NCBI RefSeq assembly: GCF_002355335.1
Contig: NZ_AP014946.1
Location: 2,929,501 to 2,993,500, forward strand
Direction of reading: 5' to 3'
Source of the DNA: Variibacter gotjawalensis
GTDB lineage: Bacteria; Pseudomonadota; Alphaproteobacteria; Rhizobiales; Xanthobacteraceae
Length of the DNA: 64,000 nucleotides
Made by a program: the position numbers and the translations under genes. Every line of letters starts with the position of its first letter. Positions within the stretch are counted from its first letter, which is position 1. This document shows positions 8,323 to 18,661 of the stretch, piece after piece. The notes under the pieces are model-generated. The model saw nothing but the letters and a program-made list of their open reading frames with translations. It ran no database searches and had not been told where the DNA came from.

Positions 8323-10118
8323 CAGGAGCGCGGCTCGTCCCACGTATATTCGAGCAGCGTGTAGTTCACGTCGTTGTCCGGGCTGACGATGTAGACCTCG
8401 ACCTTCATGTCCTTGTCCGGCTTTGCGGAGAGGAACGGGAACCAGATGCGCCGGTCGTCCTGTTTGGCGATCTTGCCGTCGACGACAAGATACATTTGGA
8501 TCAGCTGCCGCTCCTGCGCGTAACCGATCAATGTCGTCAGCTGATTGGCCTTGAGATTCACCGTGTGAATCTTCTGCCGGCGCGTCGTGTCCTTGCCGTC
8601 CTTATCCTTCGCGGTGAACTTCTCCGTCGCCGTCAGCGTGTGCTTCGCCGACGCGACTTGCACCGAGGTCGCCTTGTCGCTCGGCTTCTCGCGCGCGAGG
8701 ATTTCCGGGATCAGGTAGTCGAAGCCGCGCTTGAAGGCCTGCGTCTGTTTCGCCCAATAGGCGCGGTCGACTTCCAGGGCTTGCTCGGCACGGCCAGCGA
8801 CGAGATCGGCCAGCATGTCGGCGCGCTGGCCGAAGCGCACCATCGCGGCGTTCGGCACGCGGCCGACATTCGGCACGTCGACGTAGCTGCCGGCGTTATG
8901 CAACGCGATGATCTTGCCGTTCGGCGTGATCATCGGGCTGCCGCTGTTGCCGCCCGTGCCCGGCAGATTGTGCTGGATCAGCTTGCGCTGCGAGACGTCC
9001 GACGGAAGGCTGAAAAGGTCCGTGTTCGCGCTGACCATGCCGAGCGACAGCGTCGGCGTAGCGGCGACCGACTGGACCGTCTGGTTGCTGATCCGCTCGA
9101 GCGGATAGCCCGACATCGCGACCGGCGTGCCCGGGCCGATCGTCGAGAGATCCTTCTCGTTCGCGATTTCGAGCACCGGTGAGAGGTTCGAGCCCTCCGC
9201 GACGCGCAGGATGGCGACGTCGTAGCCCGGCGCGCTGCCTGACAGGATCGGCGACAAGCAGTCTTTGCAGTTTGCCGTCGAGACGACGAACAGCGGATCG
9301 CTTTCGAGATACTTCTCGAACTCGGCGTAGCCGGGATGGATCTTGAAGTCGACGACCTCGTAGGCCTTGCCCTGCGGGCCGGGCGCTTTAACGTACAGCT
9401 TCTGCCCATCCTTCAGGTCGCGCGAGAGCGCCGCAACGTGCGCGTTGGTCGCCAGCATGTTCGGCCCGATCGGCGAGGCGCTGCCGGCCGGCTGCTCCTG
9501 ACCGCCCGGCTGGCGGACATAGACGAGATACGATGCTGCGAGCAGGCGGTCGCGCACCGGCTGAGAGATGGTGTCTGACGCAGCCTTCTGCTGATCCTCG
9601 GAAAGCTTCGCCATAGCCTGATCGAGGCGGGCGCCTTGCCCGGTCGAGAGATAATAAACAGCGCCGGTGCCGGCGAGCGCGATGAGCAGCGCCAGCGCCG
9701 ACGTCACGAGAGCGACCCGTTTCGCGCCTTGAACGGCCGCGCGCGGGTTCGTCACCTTTTGCTGCACTTGCGTTTCCGCCATGCGCTTGGCCGCGCCGGT
9801 CTCGTCGATGCGCTCGACCGAGAAACTCGGGCCGCCGCGTTTGCCGAGTTCGACGACGTCGCCTTTGTGCAGTGCCTGGCCGTTTTCAGCCGGCTGTCCG
9901 TTCACGGCGACGAAGGGGTCGCCGAAGAGATCGAAGGTCCACAGCCCGGAGAGCTTACGTTCGAGGGCAAAGTGCCGGCGCGAGACGAGCGTCTCATCCG
10001 CCGGGAAAATCACGTCGCAGACGTCGCCGTCGCGGCCGAAAACGAGGGTGTCCTTGTTATCGTCGATGCTCTGCTCGACGCCCTTCAGGACGCCGGAGCG
10101 GTGCCGAATGATCAGCAT
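8322..10118 (-). CDS. Membrane-anchored FHA-domain / trypsin-like serine protease
   Basis: A 598-residue protein with three parts. Residues 1-105 form an FHA phosphothreonine-binding domain ([32 protein letters not shown]). One TM helix follows at about 135-157 ([18 protein letters not shown]). The rest is a trypsin-like (S1C/HtrA-type) domain with apparent catalytic residues His227 (ATNAHVAAL), Asp300 (PGYDVAILR) and Ser392 (GTGGNSGSP), and a CxxC pair at 284/287. No PDZ domain is seen; about 150 C-terminal residues are unassigned. The topology suggests an FHA domain in the cytoplasm and a protease outside the inner membrane. It appears co-transcribed with the glycosylase (TGATG overlap). 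Substrate and phosphorylated partner are unknown. Confidence 0.82.
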   Translation of the reverse strand: MLIIRHRSGVLKGVEQSIDDNKDTLVFGRDGDVCDVIFPADETLVSRRHFALERKLSGLWTFDLFGDPFVAVNGQPAENGQALHKGDVVELGKRGGPSFSVERIDETGAAKRMAETQVQQKVTNPRAAVQGAKRVALVTSALALLIALAGTGAVYYLSTGQGARLDQAMAKLSEDQQKAASDTISQPVRDRLLAASYLVYVRQPGGQEQPAGSASPIGPNMLATNAHVAALSRDLKDGQKLYVKAPGPQGKAYEVVDFKIHPGYAEFEKYLESDPLFVVSTANCKDCLSPILSGSAPGYDVAILRVAEGSNLSPVLEIANEKDLSTIGPGTPVAMSGYPLERISNQTVQSVAATPTLSLGMVSANTDLFSLPSDVSQRKLIQHNLPGTGGNSGSPMITPNGKIIALHNAGSYVDVPNVGRVPNAAMVRFGQRADMLADLVAGRAEQALEVDRAYWAKQTQAFKRGFDYLIPEILAREKPSDKATSVQVASAKHTLTATEKFTAKDKDGKDTTRRQKIHTVNLKANQLTTLIGYAQERQLIQMYLVVDGKIAKQDDRRIWFPFLSAKPDKDMKVEVYIVSPDNDVNYTLLEYTWDEPRS

Positions 10119-10409
10119 GGAGGCATTCTCTTGTTGTGGACCCGGTACTCATACACTGCCGCGTCGCGAGAGACCCCGCAAGCATTTGCACGCAACCATT
10201 CTGTGTCGGCTCCGCAACACGTGTCACCCATAAGTGATCCAGGGCAGGGCGTATGCGGCCCGCGCCGCTTTTCCGCCACAACATTCCACAAGATCGAACC
10301 TGTCTAAAAAGCCTTTGCGGGCCTTCCGTTTTCGCGCGCTTCGCGGCCTCGGGACTTCGACAGGACTTGAAGACGCGAGCGGTACGAAAAGCCGCGCCAG
10401 TGGGGCGTT
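10119..10409. other. Gene-free divergent intergenic region
   Basis: This 291-bp stretch separates the FHA-protease gene (minus) from ilvD (plus) and must hold both promoters. I see no credible coding sequence, leader peptide, T-box or terminator, and no clear sigma-70 consensus. Confidence 0.5.
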
Positions 10410-12134
10410 ATGGACGCGAAGACGGACCTTAAAAACAGGCTGCCGAGCCGTCATGTGACGGAAGGTCCGGCACGTGCGCCGCATCGCTCGTATTATTACG
10501 CGATGGGCCTGACCAGCGCCCAGATCCACCAGCCTTTCGTCGGTGTGGCGACCTGTTGGAACGAAGCCGCGCCCTGCAACATCTCGCTGATGCGCCAAGC
10601 CCAGGCGGTGAAGAAGGGCGTCGCGGCCGCCGGTGGCACACCGCGCGAGTTCTGCACCATCACGGTGACGGACGGCATCGCCATGGGGCACGCGGGCATG
10701 CGCGCCTCGCTGCCGTCGCGCGAATGCATCGCGGATAGCGTCGAATTGACGATGCGCGGCCACGCCTACGACGCGCTCGTCGGCATGGCGGGCTGCGATA
10801 AATCGTTGCCCGGCATGATGATGGCGATGTGCCGCCTCAACATCCCGTCCATCTTCATCTACGGCGGCTCGATCCTTCCGGGCACCTTCCGCGGCCAGCA
10901 GGTCACCGTTCAGGACGTGTTCGAGGCGGTCGGCAAGCATTCGGTTGGCGACATGTCGGACGCCGATCTCGACGAGTTGGAGCAGGTGGCGTGCCCGTCT
11001 GCCGGCGCCTGCGGCGCTCAGTTCACCGCCAACACGATGGCGACCGTTTCCGAGGCGATCGGCCTCGCGTTGCCATACTCGGCCGGCGCTCCGGCGCCTT
11101 ACGAATTCCGCGACAGGTTCTGCGCCACCGCCGGCGAGATGGTCGTCGAGCTCATCAAGTCGAATATTCGCCCACGCGATATCGTGACCCGTAAAGCTTT
11201 AGAGAATGCAGCCACCGTTGTGGCAGCATCTGGCGGCTCGACCAATGCTGGCCTGCATCTTCCGGCCATTGCGCACGAATGCGGTATCGAATTTACCCTG
11301 TTTGATGTCGCCGAAGTCTTCAAACGGACACCTTATGTCGCAGATTTGAAACCCGGTGGCCGTTATGTCGCCAAGGACTTATTCGAAGCTGGCGGCGTGC
11401 CACTTTTGATGAAGACGCTGCTCGATCATGGCTATCTCCACGGCGACTGCATGACGGTCACCGGCCGGACGATTGCGCAGAATCTCGAGTCCGTGAAGTG
11501 GAATGCGCAGCAGGACGTGGTGCGCTCGGCGGATAAGCCGATCACGCCGACCGGCGGCGTCGTCGGCCTGAAAGGCAATCTCGCTCCCGAAGGCGCCATC
11601 GTGAAGGTCGCCGGGATGTCGAACTTGAAGTTCACCGGCCCGGCCCGCTGCTTCGACGGCGAGGAAGCTTGCTTCGAAGCCGTCACCAAAAAAACCTATC
11701 GCGAAGGCGAAGTTCTGGTCATCCGCTATGAGGGCCCCAAGGGCGGCCCCGGCATGCGCGAAATGCTCTCGACCACGGCCGCGCTGACCGGGCAGGGCAT
11801 GGGCGGCAAAGTCGCGCTCATCACGGACGGTCGCTTCTCCGGCGCGACGCGCGGCTTCTGCATTGGCCATGTCGGTCCGGAAGCTGCGGTCGGCGGCCCG
11901 ATCGGCCTTCTGCGCGACGGCGACATGATCACGATCGATGCCGACAACGGCACGATCGACGTCGCGCTGTCGGACGCCGAACTTGAAGAGCGCCGCAAGG
12001 CTTGGAAGCCGCGCGCCAACGACACCACGTCCGGTTACATCTGGAAATACGCTCAGCAGGTCGGACCCGCCGTCTATGGCGCGGTGACGCATCCGGGCGG
12101 AGCCGCCGAGAAGCAGTGCTATGCGGATATTTAG
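10410..12134 (+). CDS. ilvD: Dihydroxy-acid dehydratase
   Basis: A 574-residue Fe-S dehydratase of the IlvD/Edd family, third common step of branched-chain amino acid synthesis. Cysteines expected to hold the cluster are in [24 protein letters not shown] and [30 protein letters not shown] is present near the C-terminus. Related sugar-acid dehydratases share these motifs, so a sugar-acid substrate is a weaker alternative. Codons for roughly residues 250-335 use markedly more A/T at third positions than the rest of the gene. The 3' end overlaps the next gene by 14 bp. Confidence 0.92.
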   Translation: MDAKTDLKNRLPSRHVTEGPARAPHRSYYYAMGLTSAQIHQPFVGVATCWNEAAPCNISLMRQAQAVKKGVAAAGGTPREFCTITVTDGIAMGHAGMRASLPSRECIADSVELTMRGHAYDALVGMAGCDKSLPGMMMAMCRLNIPSIFIYGGSILPGTFRGQQVTVQDVFEAVGKHSVGDMSDADLDELEQVACPSAGACGAQFTANTMATVSEAIGLALPYSAGAPAPYEFRDRFCATAGEMVVELIKSNIRPRDIVTRKALENAATVVAASGGSTNAGLHLPAIAHECGIEFTLFDVAEVFKRTPYVADLKPGGRYVAKDLFEAGGVPLLMKTLLDHGYLHGDCMTVTGRTIAQNLESVKWNAQQDVVRSADKPITPTGGVVGLKGNLAPEGAIVKVAGMSNLKFTGPARCFDGEEACFEAVTKKTYREGEVLVIRYEGPKGGPGMREMLSTTAALTGQGMGGKVALITDGRFSGATRGFCIGHVGPEAAVGGPIGLLRDGDMITIDADNGTIDVALSDAELEERRKAWKPRANDTTSGYIWKYAQQVGPAVYGAVTHPGGAAEKQCYADI

Positions 12135-12924
12135 TCCCATAGCGCTCGCCGCCGTTATCGGCGCGGCGCTCGTCGCGCCCGCGATGGCGCTCGATCCTGC
12201 GCGCCCGCAGTCGCCTGCGCTCGCAATGCCGAGCCCGACGGAAGCCTTTCGCAAGGGTGCCCAAGCACTTCGTGCCGGCGACATGCGCACCGGCGTCACC
12301 GCGCTCGAATACGCGGCGGAGCAGGGCCAGATCGGCGCTCAGTGGAAGCTGGGCCGCATGTATCAGGACGGCGACCAGATCCCGAAGGACGACATTCGCG
12401 CGTTCAATTACTTCAGCCGCATCGCCAATAGCCATGCGGAAGACAGCCCGGACTCGCCGCAGTCGCGCTTCGTCGCCAACGCGTTCGTGGCGCTCGGCAA
12501 CTACTATCTCGAAGGCATCCCGAATTCGCCCGTGAAGGCGGATTCGTCGCGCGCGCGCGAGATGTTCTGGTACGCGGCGTCCTACTTCCGCGACCGCGAC
12601 GCGCAGTACAATCTTGGCCGCATCTATCTTGAAGGCAACGGCGCCCAGCGCGATCCGCGTCAGGCCATCCGTTGGCTCAACGCCGCCGCCGAGAAAGGCC
12701 AGAACCAGGCGCAAGCCACGCTCGGCCATTTGCTGTTCAAGGGCGAGCAGGTGCCGCGCCAGGCCGCCCGCGGCCTGATGTGGCTGATCCTCGCGAAAGA
12801 CGGTGCCAACGCCGACCGCTGGGTCACCGACCTGTACGAGGCCGCCGTGCGTCAGGCGAGCGACGACGAGCGCCAGCTCGCCCGCGTCTACCTCGAGCGT
12901 TACATGAAAGACCGTCGCGAGTAG
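12121..12924 (+). CDS. Sel1/TPR-repeat periplasmic protein
   Basis: A 267-residue exported protein: the signal peptide is [23 protein letters not shown]. The body is built of Sel1-like alpha-hairpin repeats, recognisable from [37 protein letters not shown] and [19 protein letters not shown], spaced about 36 residues apart. Such solenoids are protein-interaction scaffolds, often in cell envelope or signalling roles; no enzymatic motif is present. It overlaps the 3' end of ilvD by 14 bp in another frame, so it is probably co-transcribed with it, although a functional link is not evident. Confidence 0.85.
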   Translation: MRIFSPIALAAVIGAALVAPAMALDPARPQSPALAMPSPTEAFRKGAQALRAGDMRTGVTALEYAAEQGQIGAQWKLGRMYQDGDQIPKDDIRAFNYFSRIANSHAEDSPDSPQSRFVANAFVALGNYYLEGIPNSPVKADSSRAREMFWYAASYFRDRDAQYNLGRIYLEGNGAQRDPRQAIRWLNAAAEKGQNQAQATLGHLLFKGEQVPRQAARGLMWLILAKDGANADRWVTDLYEAAVRQASDDERQLARVYLERYMKDRRE

Positions 12925-12971
12925 CGGGTGGCGTTGCGGCCGCCGGTCACCAGATCTCAAACGGACAATCC

Positions 12972-13115
12972 GTCATCCTGAGGAGCGCAGGCCGGCGAAG
13001 CCGGCACGAGCGTCTCGAAGGACGACCGCCCGCTTACATCGCGGCTGCACCTCGGCCATCGTGGTTCGAGACAAGGTTAGGCCGGCTGCGCAGACCTGTC
13101 GCTCCTCGCTATGAC
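12972..13115. repeat. Palindromic repeat, gtcatcctgaggagc family, copy 1
   Basis: Begins gtcatcctgaggagcgcagg, carries cgtctcgaaggacga and its inverted counterpart tggttcgagacaagg, and ends gctcctcgctatgac. Related units lie at 49304-49442 and 50727-50787. The right end contains the stop codon (TAG on the minus strand, 13111-13109) of the small gene next to it. Confidence 0.8.
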
Positions 13116-13267
13116 GGATTTTTCTCAGCGCGCTTTTCCTCGCGCTTTCTGTCAATCAGCCGCTGGACCTCTTCCATCACGATGTGATGCGGAATAGGGG
13201 GCCTATCGTCCGCAAGCGCTTCCGCAACTTTGGCGGCAAACCATATATCGTAGTCGCTCTTCGTCAT
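13109..13267 (-). CDS. PaaA2/stability-determinant-like antitoxin, 52 aa, no toxin partner
   Basis: A short gene beginning ATG at 13267 and encoding MTKSDYDIWFAAKVAEALAD, then RPPIPHHIVMEEVQRLI and a basic tail. The pattern S-Y-D-x-W-F-x-A-K-V-x-x-A-L-A-D-x-R-P-x-I-P-H-x-x-V-M matches small antitoxins of the PaaA2/'stability determinant' type that neutralise ParE/RelE-like toxins; this is recognition by pattern. It starts 4 bp after the xthA stop on the same strand, so it is likely translated from the xthA transcript. No toxin gene follows: the sequence runs directly into a palindromic repeat that supplies the stop codon. It may be an orphan antitoxin or a remnant. Confidence 0.7.
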   Translation of the reverse strand: MTKSDYDIWFAAKVAEALADDRPPIPHHIVMEEVQRLIDRKREEKRAEKNPS

Positions 13268-13271
13268 GTCT

Positions 13272-14063
13272 CTACCTCGCCGCGATCGCCAGTTCCGCCC
13301 ACACCGGCACGTGATCCGACGGCTTCTCGCGGCCGCGCATGTGCTTATCGATGCCAGTCGCGGTTAGACGATCGGCGGCCTGCGGCGAGAGCAGCAGGTG
13401 GTCGATGCGGATGCCCTTGTTCTTCTGCCAGGCGCCGGCCTGATAATCCCAGAAGCTGTAGAGCCCGGCCTCGTCGGTCGTCGCACGCACGGCCTCCGTG
13501 AGCCCGAGGTCGATCAACGCCCGGAAACGCTCGCGCGTGTCCGGTAGGAACAGCGCGTCATCGACCCAAGCCTCGGGATTGGCCGCATCCCGCGCATCAG
13601 GGATCACGTTGTAGTCACCCGCGAGCACGAGCGGCTCCTCGAGCGTCAGCCGCTCCGCCGCGTATGACGCGAGTCGTTCCATCCAGCGCAACTTGTACGG
13701 ATACTTTTCGGTCCCGGCCGGATTGCCATTCGGCAGATAAATCGACGCGACTCGGATGACGCCTTCGCTGGTCGAGACCACCGCTTCGAGGAAGCGCGCG
13801 TGATCGTCCGTGTCGTCGCCCGGTAAACCCATTGTGACCTGGTCGAACGGGTAGCGGGACAGCACCGCCACGCCATTGAACGTCTTCTGTCCGTGGAAGG
13901 CGACATTGTAGCCCGCCGCCTCGATTTCCAGGCGTGGAAAGGCCTCGTCCTGGCACTTCGTCTCCTGCAAGCAGACGATGTCCGGCTGGGTCTCCCGCAA
14001 CCATGTGACGAGATGATCAAGCCGCTGCTTGATCGAGTTAACGTTCCAGGTCGCGATCCGCAT
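13272..14063 (-). CDS. xthA: Exodeoxyribonuclease III
   Basis: A 263-residue AP endonuclease / 3'-5' exonuclease of the EEP family, acting in base-excision repair. Motifs appear in order: MRIATWNVNSIKQRL at the N-terminus (metal-binding Asn), CLQETKCQDEAFP (catalytic Glu), AGDYNVIPDARD (DxN), and the C-terminal SDHVPVWAEL (catalytic Asp-His). The start at 14063 is set by the family N-terminus; the frame remains open 21 codons upstream without support. It is followed after 4 bp by the small antitoxin-like gene. Confidence 0.95.
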   Translation of the reverse strand: MRIATWNVNSIKQRLDHLVTWLRETQPDIVCLQETKCQDEAFPRLEIEAAGYNVAFHGQKTFNGVAVLSRYPFDQVTMGLPGDDTDDHARFLEAVVSTSEGVIRVASIYLPNGNPAGTEKYPYKLRWMERLASYAAERLTLEEPLVLAGDYNVIPDARDAANPEAWVDDALFLPDTRERFRALIDLGLTEAVRATTDEAGLYSFWDYQAGAWQKNKGIRIDHLLLSPQAADRLTATGIDKHMRGREKPSDHVPVWAELAIAAR

Positions 14064-14281
14064 CGAAAGGTCCGGTTTTTGCTTGGGGATTCGGGCTGAC
14101 TTTAAGGGCCGGGGCCGTTGCCGCAAGCCCGCTAAGCATTAACGTCGTTTAACATGCAAACTGCTTTGAATTCTGCTAGGAGTAATTTGACTGTGCTAGG
14201 TCAGACGGCGGATGGGAACCCCGCGCATTACCCCTCAGGAGAACTCCAAGGGGATAAGAAGGAGCCGAGAACCGGCACTCA

Positions 14282-15418
14282 ATGGCTAGACTGAAATGGA
14301 TCATAGGTGGCGTAGCCGTGCTCGCCGCCGTAACGGTCGGCGTGCAGAAGCGAGAGCTCTGGTGGCCGGGCAACGCGGTTGCGCAGGCGCCGCAGGCACC
14401 TCAACAACGAGTCGTCCCCGTCGAAACCGCTGTCGCTCTGAAAGAGCAGGTTCCGGTGCAGTATGACGCGCTCGGCACCGTGATGCCGTTTGCCAGCGTC
14501 GCGATCAAACCGCGTGTCGATACCGAAATCGTCGGCGTCCACTTCACGGACGGCTCCTCGGTGAAAGAGGGCGATCTCCTCTTCACGCTCGATAGCCGCG
14601 CTATCGATGCGCAGATCGCTCAAGCCGAAGGCGTGCTGACGCGCGATAAGGCATCGCTCGAACAAGCCGAGCGCGACATCAAGCGCTACACACAACTTCT
14701 GGCGAGTAACGCGGGCACCAAGGTGAGCCTCGAAAACGCGCAGACGCAAGCCGGCGTGCTGCGCGGGACGATCAAGTCCGACGAGGCAACGATCGAAAAT
14801 CTCCGCGTGCAAAAGAGCTATACGGAGATCCGCGCGACCATCAACGGCCGCATGAGCGCCGCCAACGTGAAGGTCGGCAACTTCGTGCGTCAGGCGGACC
14901 TGACGCCGCTCGCCACCATCAACCAGATCAAGCCGGTCTACGTCGTCTTCGGCGTGCCGCAGCGCGCGCTGCCGGACGTGCGCCAGGCGATGATCGCGAA
15001 GGCCGGCACGATCGAAGCCGCGATCCCGGGCGAGCGTGAGCCGGTGATCGGCCAGCTCGCGATGATCGACAACACGGTCGATCCGACCACCGGCATGATC
15101 AACATCCGCGCCCGCATGAACAACGAGTCCGAGTCGCTATGGCCCGGCACCCTCGTCAACGTGACGCTCTCGGTGCGCGACGAGCCCGGCGTGACCGTGC
15201 CGTCGCAGGCGGTGCAAGTCAGCCAAGCCGGGTCGTTCGTCTTCGTCGTGAAGGATGGCGCGTCGGTGTCTCAGCCCGTCAAGGTTGGGCGCACGGTCGA
15301 CGGCAAGTCGGTCATCTATGAAGGCCTGAATGGTGGCGAGACCGTCGTGATCGACGGGCAGCTCCAGCTCGCCAACGGAACCAAGGTACAGCCGCGTCAA
15401 CGCCGCGCAGGGACTTAG
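14282..15418 (+). CDS. RND efflux periplasmic adaptor (membrane fusion protein)
   Basis: A 378-residue adaptor that joins an inner-membrane RND pump to an outer-membrane channel. The N-terminal anchor is LKWIIGGVAVLAAVTVGV. Lipoyl/barrel-sandwich halves are at FTDGSSVKEGDLLFTLDSRA and YTEIRATINGRMSAANVKVG, separated by an alpha-hairpin (IAQAEGVLTRDKASLEQAER). A beta-barrel and membrane-proximal domain follow. An AAGGAG-type site lies in the leader, and a short hairpin (cccc/ggag-aa-ctcc/gggg, 14231-14253) lies just before it. The pump gene starts 6 bp downstream. No outer-membrane channel gene is in the window, so a channel encoded elsewhere is presumably used. Confidence 0.9.
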   Translation: MARLKWIIGGVAVLAAVTVGVQKRELWWPGNAVAQAPQAPQQRVVPVETAVALKEQVPVQYDALGTVMPFASVAIKPRVDTEIVGVHFTDGSSVKEGDLLFTLDSRAIDAQIAQAEGVLTRDKASLEQAERDIKRYTQLLASNAGTKVSLENAQTQAGVLRGTIKSDEATIENLRVQKSYTEIRATINGRMSAANVKVGNFVRQADLTPLATINQIKPVYVVFGVPQRALPDVRQAMIAKAGTIEAAIPGEREPVIGQLAMIDNTVDPTTGMINIRARMNNESESLWPGTLVNVTLSVRDEPGVTVPSQAVQVSQAGSFVFVVKDGASVSQPVKVGRTVDGKSVIYEGLNGGETVVIDGQLQLANGTKVQPRQRRAGT

Positions 15419-15424
15419 ACCAGC

Positions 15425-18400
15425 ATGAACTTATCGGAGATGTGCATCCGACGTCCCGTGATGACGACGCTCATCACGGCTTCGCTGATTGTCTTCGGTA
15501 TTTTCGGTTACAGACTGCTCGCCGTTGCGGCGCTGCCCCGCGTTGACTTCCCAACCATCGAAATCACCGCGACGCTGCCGGGCGCCAGTCCGGAAACGAT
15601 GGCGGCGTCCGTGGCGTCGCCGATCGAGCGGCAACTGTCGGTCATCGCCGGCATTTCGTCGATGACGTCGTCGTCCTCACTCGGCATCGCGCGCATCACG
15701 ATCCAGTTCGATCTCGGCCGCGACATCGACGGCGCGGCGCTCGACGTACAGAGCGCGCTATCCGTCGCGCAACGGCGACTACCGATCGAAATGACGATCC
15801 CGCCGAGCTTCCGGAAAGTGAATCCGGGTGACGCGCCTGTTTTGTTCATTTCGCTCGCCTCCGACACGCTCCCGTTATCGAAGGTCAACGAATACGCCGA
15901 CATCACGCTTGGCCAGCAGATTTCGCAGATTAGCGGCGTCGCGCAGGTGTTGATTTACGGCGCGCAGAAATTCGCGGTCCGTATTCAGGTCGACTCCGAA
16001 GCCGCGGCTGCCCGCAACCTGACACTCGACGACATTCGAACCGCTGTGTCCCGCGCCAACTCAAGTGCGCCCGTCGGCACCATTCAGGGGCCACGGCAGA
16101 ACACGACGATTACTGCGACAGGCCAGCTCGAAAAGGCCGCGGACTACCGAAATGTCGTTGTCGCCTGGCGCAACGGTGTGCCGATCAAACTCGCCGAAGT
16201 CGCCAACGTCTACGACAGCGTCGAAGAGAACAAGATCGCGACCTGGTTCAATGACAAGCGCGCCATCATGCTGGCGATCCAACGCCAGCCGGACGCCAAT
16301 ACGGTCGAAGTCGTCGATCTGATCAAAAAGCGGCTACCGGCGTTCCGCGCACAGCTTCCGCCGTCCATCCAGATGGACGTCATGATGGATCGCTCTCAGT
16401 CGATCCGCGACGCCGTGTGGGACGTGCAGGAGACGCTCCTCATCGCCATAGCGCTCGTCGTGATGGTCATCTTCCTCTTCCTGCGTAAATTCACCGCGAC
16501 GCTGATACCGACACTGGCAGTGCCGATCTCGCTCGTTGCGACTTGCGCGGCGATGTATGCGTTCGGTTTCTCGATCAACAACATGACGCTGCTTGCGCTG
16601 ACGCTGTCGGTCGGCTTCGTCGTCGACGACGCCATCGTCATGCTCGAAAACATCGTGCGTCACGTCGAAGGCGGCATGCGTCCGTTCGAAGCGGCGCTCA
16701 AGGGCGCCAAGGAAATCGGCTTTACGATCGTCTCCATTACCTTCTCGCTGATCGCCGTGTTCATTCCGGTGCTGCTGATGGGCGGCATCGTCGGCCGCAT
16801 CTTCCGCGAATTCGCCGTCACAATTTCGATGGCGATCATTATCTCGGGCTTCGTCTCGCTGACGTTGACGCCAATGCTCTGCGCGCGTCTTCTCAAGGCG
16901 CACGACGAGGACGATCACAAGAAGCCGAACGTCATCCTGCGCGCTTTCGAGGCCGGCTTCGCCGGCATGCTCAAAGCCTACGAATGGACGCTGGACGTTG
17001 CGTTGCGCTTCAAGATCGTGACGCTGCTGATCACCTTCGTGACGCTCGGTCTCACCGTCTATCTCTACATGGTGATCCCAAAGGGATTCTTCCCGCGCGA
17101 AGACATCGGCTTCATTATCGCTTCAACCGAAGCTGCGACCGATACGTCTTTCGACGCAATGACGGTGCGCCAGAAGCAGGTCGCCGACATCGTCGGAGCC
17201 GATCCTGCTGTCGCTTATTTCAACTCGACGGTCGGCGCCGGCGGACCGAACAACACCGGCAATCTCGGCCGTATGTTCATTGCGCTGAAGCCGAAGAAAG
17301 AACGCGAGGACATCACGACGGTGATCCGGCGGCTCAACCGCAACGTTGCTGCCGTCACGGGTATCGGCACGGTGTTCCGCCCGGTCCAGAACATCAACGT
17401 CGGCGGCCGCATCTCGAAGGGCGAGTATCAATACACGCTGCAGTCCAGCGACTCCGAGGCGCTGTATGCCCTTGCGCCGAAGCTGCGCGAGGAGATCGCG
17501 AAGCTGCCGTCGGTACGCGACGTCGATATCGATCTCTACATCAAGAACCCGCAAATGACGGTCGACGTCGATCGTGAGAAGGCGGGTGTCTACGGCATCA
17601 CCATCGATGCAGTGCGCCAGGCGCTGTTCAACGCCTACGGCACGCGCCAGATCGGTACGATCTACACGCCGACCAACGACTACCGCATCATCATGGAAAC
17701 GGATCCGAAGTATCAGTCGGATCCCTCGTCGCTCTCGCGTCTCTTCCTGAAGACGCAGGATGGTCGTTCGATCCCGCTCGACACCATCGCGACGTTGCGT
17801 CCGTCGGTTGGTCCGCTCTCGGTCAATCATCAAGGCCAGCAGCCGTCGGTGACGATCTCGTACAACCTCGCGCCCGGTTTCTCGCTCGGCGAGGCGAACG
17901 ACGCGATCGAGCAGATCGCGCGCAATGCGAATTTGCCGCTTACCATCGTGGCAGGTTTCCAAGGCACCGCGCAGGTGTTCGACGACGCGAAGAAGGGGCA
18001 GATCGTGCTCGTCCTCGCGGCGATCTTTGCCGCTTACGTGATCCTTGGCATTCTGTACGAGAGCTTCATCCACCCGATCACGATTTTGTCGGGCTTGCCC
18101 TCGGCCGGTATCGGTGCCGTGCTCACGCTGATGCTGTTCAAGATGGATCTCTCGGTCATCGCGATGATCGGCATCGTGATGCTCGTCGGCATCGTGAAGA
18201 AAAACGCGATCATGATGGTCGACTTCGCGATCGAACGAAGAAGTGTCGGCATTGGACCTGAGCCCGCGATCCGCGAAGCGTGTCTGCTGCGCTTCCGCCC
18301 GATCATGATGACGACATTTGCCGCTATCTTCGGCGCGCTGCCTATCGCACTCGGTGCCGGCGCTGGCGCTGAATTGCGTCAACCGCTTGGTATCGCGGTT

Positions 18401-18559
18401 GTCGGCGGCCTGTTGGTGTCGCAATTGCTGACGCTCTACATCACGCCGGTGGTCTATCTGTACCTCGACCGCGTCGATCGGATGCTCAAGCGTCATCTCG
18501 AGCCGCAGCACGAAGAAGCCGAAACCGCGGAAGCGCCGCGCGCCGTCGCAGCCGAGTAG
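15425..18559 (+). CDS. RND multidrug efflux permease (MdtB/MdtC-like)
   Basis: A 1044-residue proton-driven trimeric pump of the AcrB/MdtBC (HAE1) family. The duplicated layout is clear: TM1 (TTLITASLIVFGIFGYRLL), a large periplasmic loop with PGASPETMAASVASPIE, and TM4-6 with the proton-relay motif FVVDDAIVMLENI (paired Asp). The second half repeats this, with GIVMLVGIVKKNAIMMVDFA replacing the acidic pair, as in the MdtB/C group. The C-terminal RFRPIMMTTFAAIFGALP and ELRQPLGIAVVGG motifs are present. Forms an operon with the adaptor. Substrates cannot be deduced. Confidence 0.93.
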   Translation: MNLSEMCIRRPVMTTLITASLIVFGIFGYRLLAVAALPRVDFPTIEITATLPGASPETMAASVASPIERQLSVIAGISSMTSSSSLGIARITIQFDLGRDIDGAALDVQSALSVAQRRLPIEMTIPPSFRKVNPGDAPVLFISLASDTLPLSKVNEYADITLGQQISQISGVAQVLIYGAQKFAVRIQVDSEAAAARNLTLDDIRTAVSRANSSAPVGTIQGPRQNTTITATGQLEKAADYRNVVVAWRNGVPIKLAEVANVYDSVEENKIATWFNDKRAIMLAIQRQPDANTVEVVDLIKKRLPAFRAQLPPSIQMDVMMDRSQSIRDAVWDVQETLLIAIALVVMVIFLFLRKFTATLIPTLAVPISLVATCAAMYAFGFSINNMTLLALTLSVGFVVDDAIVMLENIVRHVEGGMRPFEAALKGAKEIGFTIVSITFSLIAVFIPVLLMGGIVGRIFREFAVTISMAIIISGFVSLTLTPMLCARLLKAHDEDDHKKPNVILRAFEAGFAGMLKAYEWTLDVALRFKIVTLLITFVTLGLTVYLYMVIPKGFFPREDIGFIIASTEAATDTSFDAMTVRQKQVADIVGADPAVAYFNSTVGAGGPNNTGNLGRMFIALKPKKEREDITTVIRRLNRNVAAVTGIGTVFRPVQNINVGGRISKGEYQYTLQSSDSEALYALAPKLREEIAKLPSVRDVDIDLYIKNPQMTVDVDREKAGVYGITIDAVRQALFNAYGTRQIGTIYTPTNDYRIIMETDPKYQSDPSSLSRLFLKTQDGRSIPLDTIATLRPSVGPLSVNHQGQQPSVTISYNLAPGFSLGEANDAIEQIARNANLPLTIVAGFQGTAQVFDDAKKGQIVLVLAAIFAAYVILGILYESFIHPITILSGLPSAGIGAVLTLMLFKMDLSVIAMIGIVMLVGIVKKNAIMMVDFAIERRSVGIGPEPAIREACLLRFRPIMMTTFAAIFGALPIALGAGAGAELRQPLGIAVVGGLLVSQLLTLYITPVVYLYLDRVDRMLKRHLEPQHEEAETAEAPRAVAAE

Positions 18560-18661
18560 AGCTTTCTGCACGGCCGCCGATGTGGCGCGACGCTTGCTTA
18601 TGAGCGATGGATGGGTTTGGCTGCTTGCTGCCGAATCCGAAGCCCCCGCAAGAGGTGTGCG

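Noticed and set aside
10119-10409. Possible T-box or leader-peptide attenuator before ilvD
   Set aside because: No T-box core, no branched-chain-codon-rich leader peptide and no terminator/antiterminator pair could be found.
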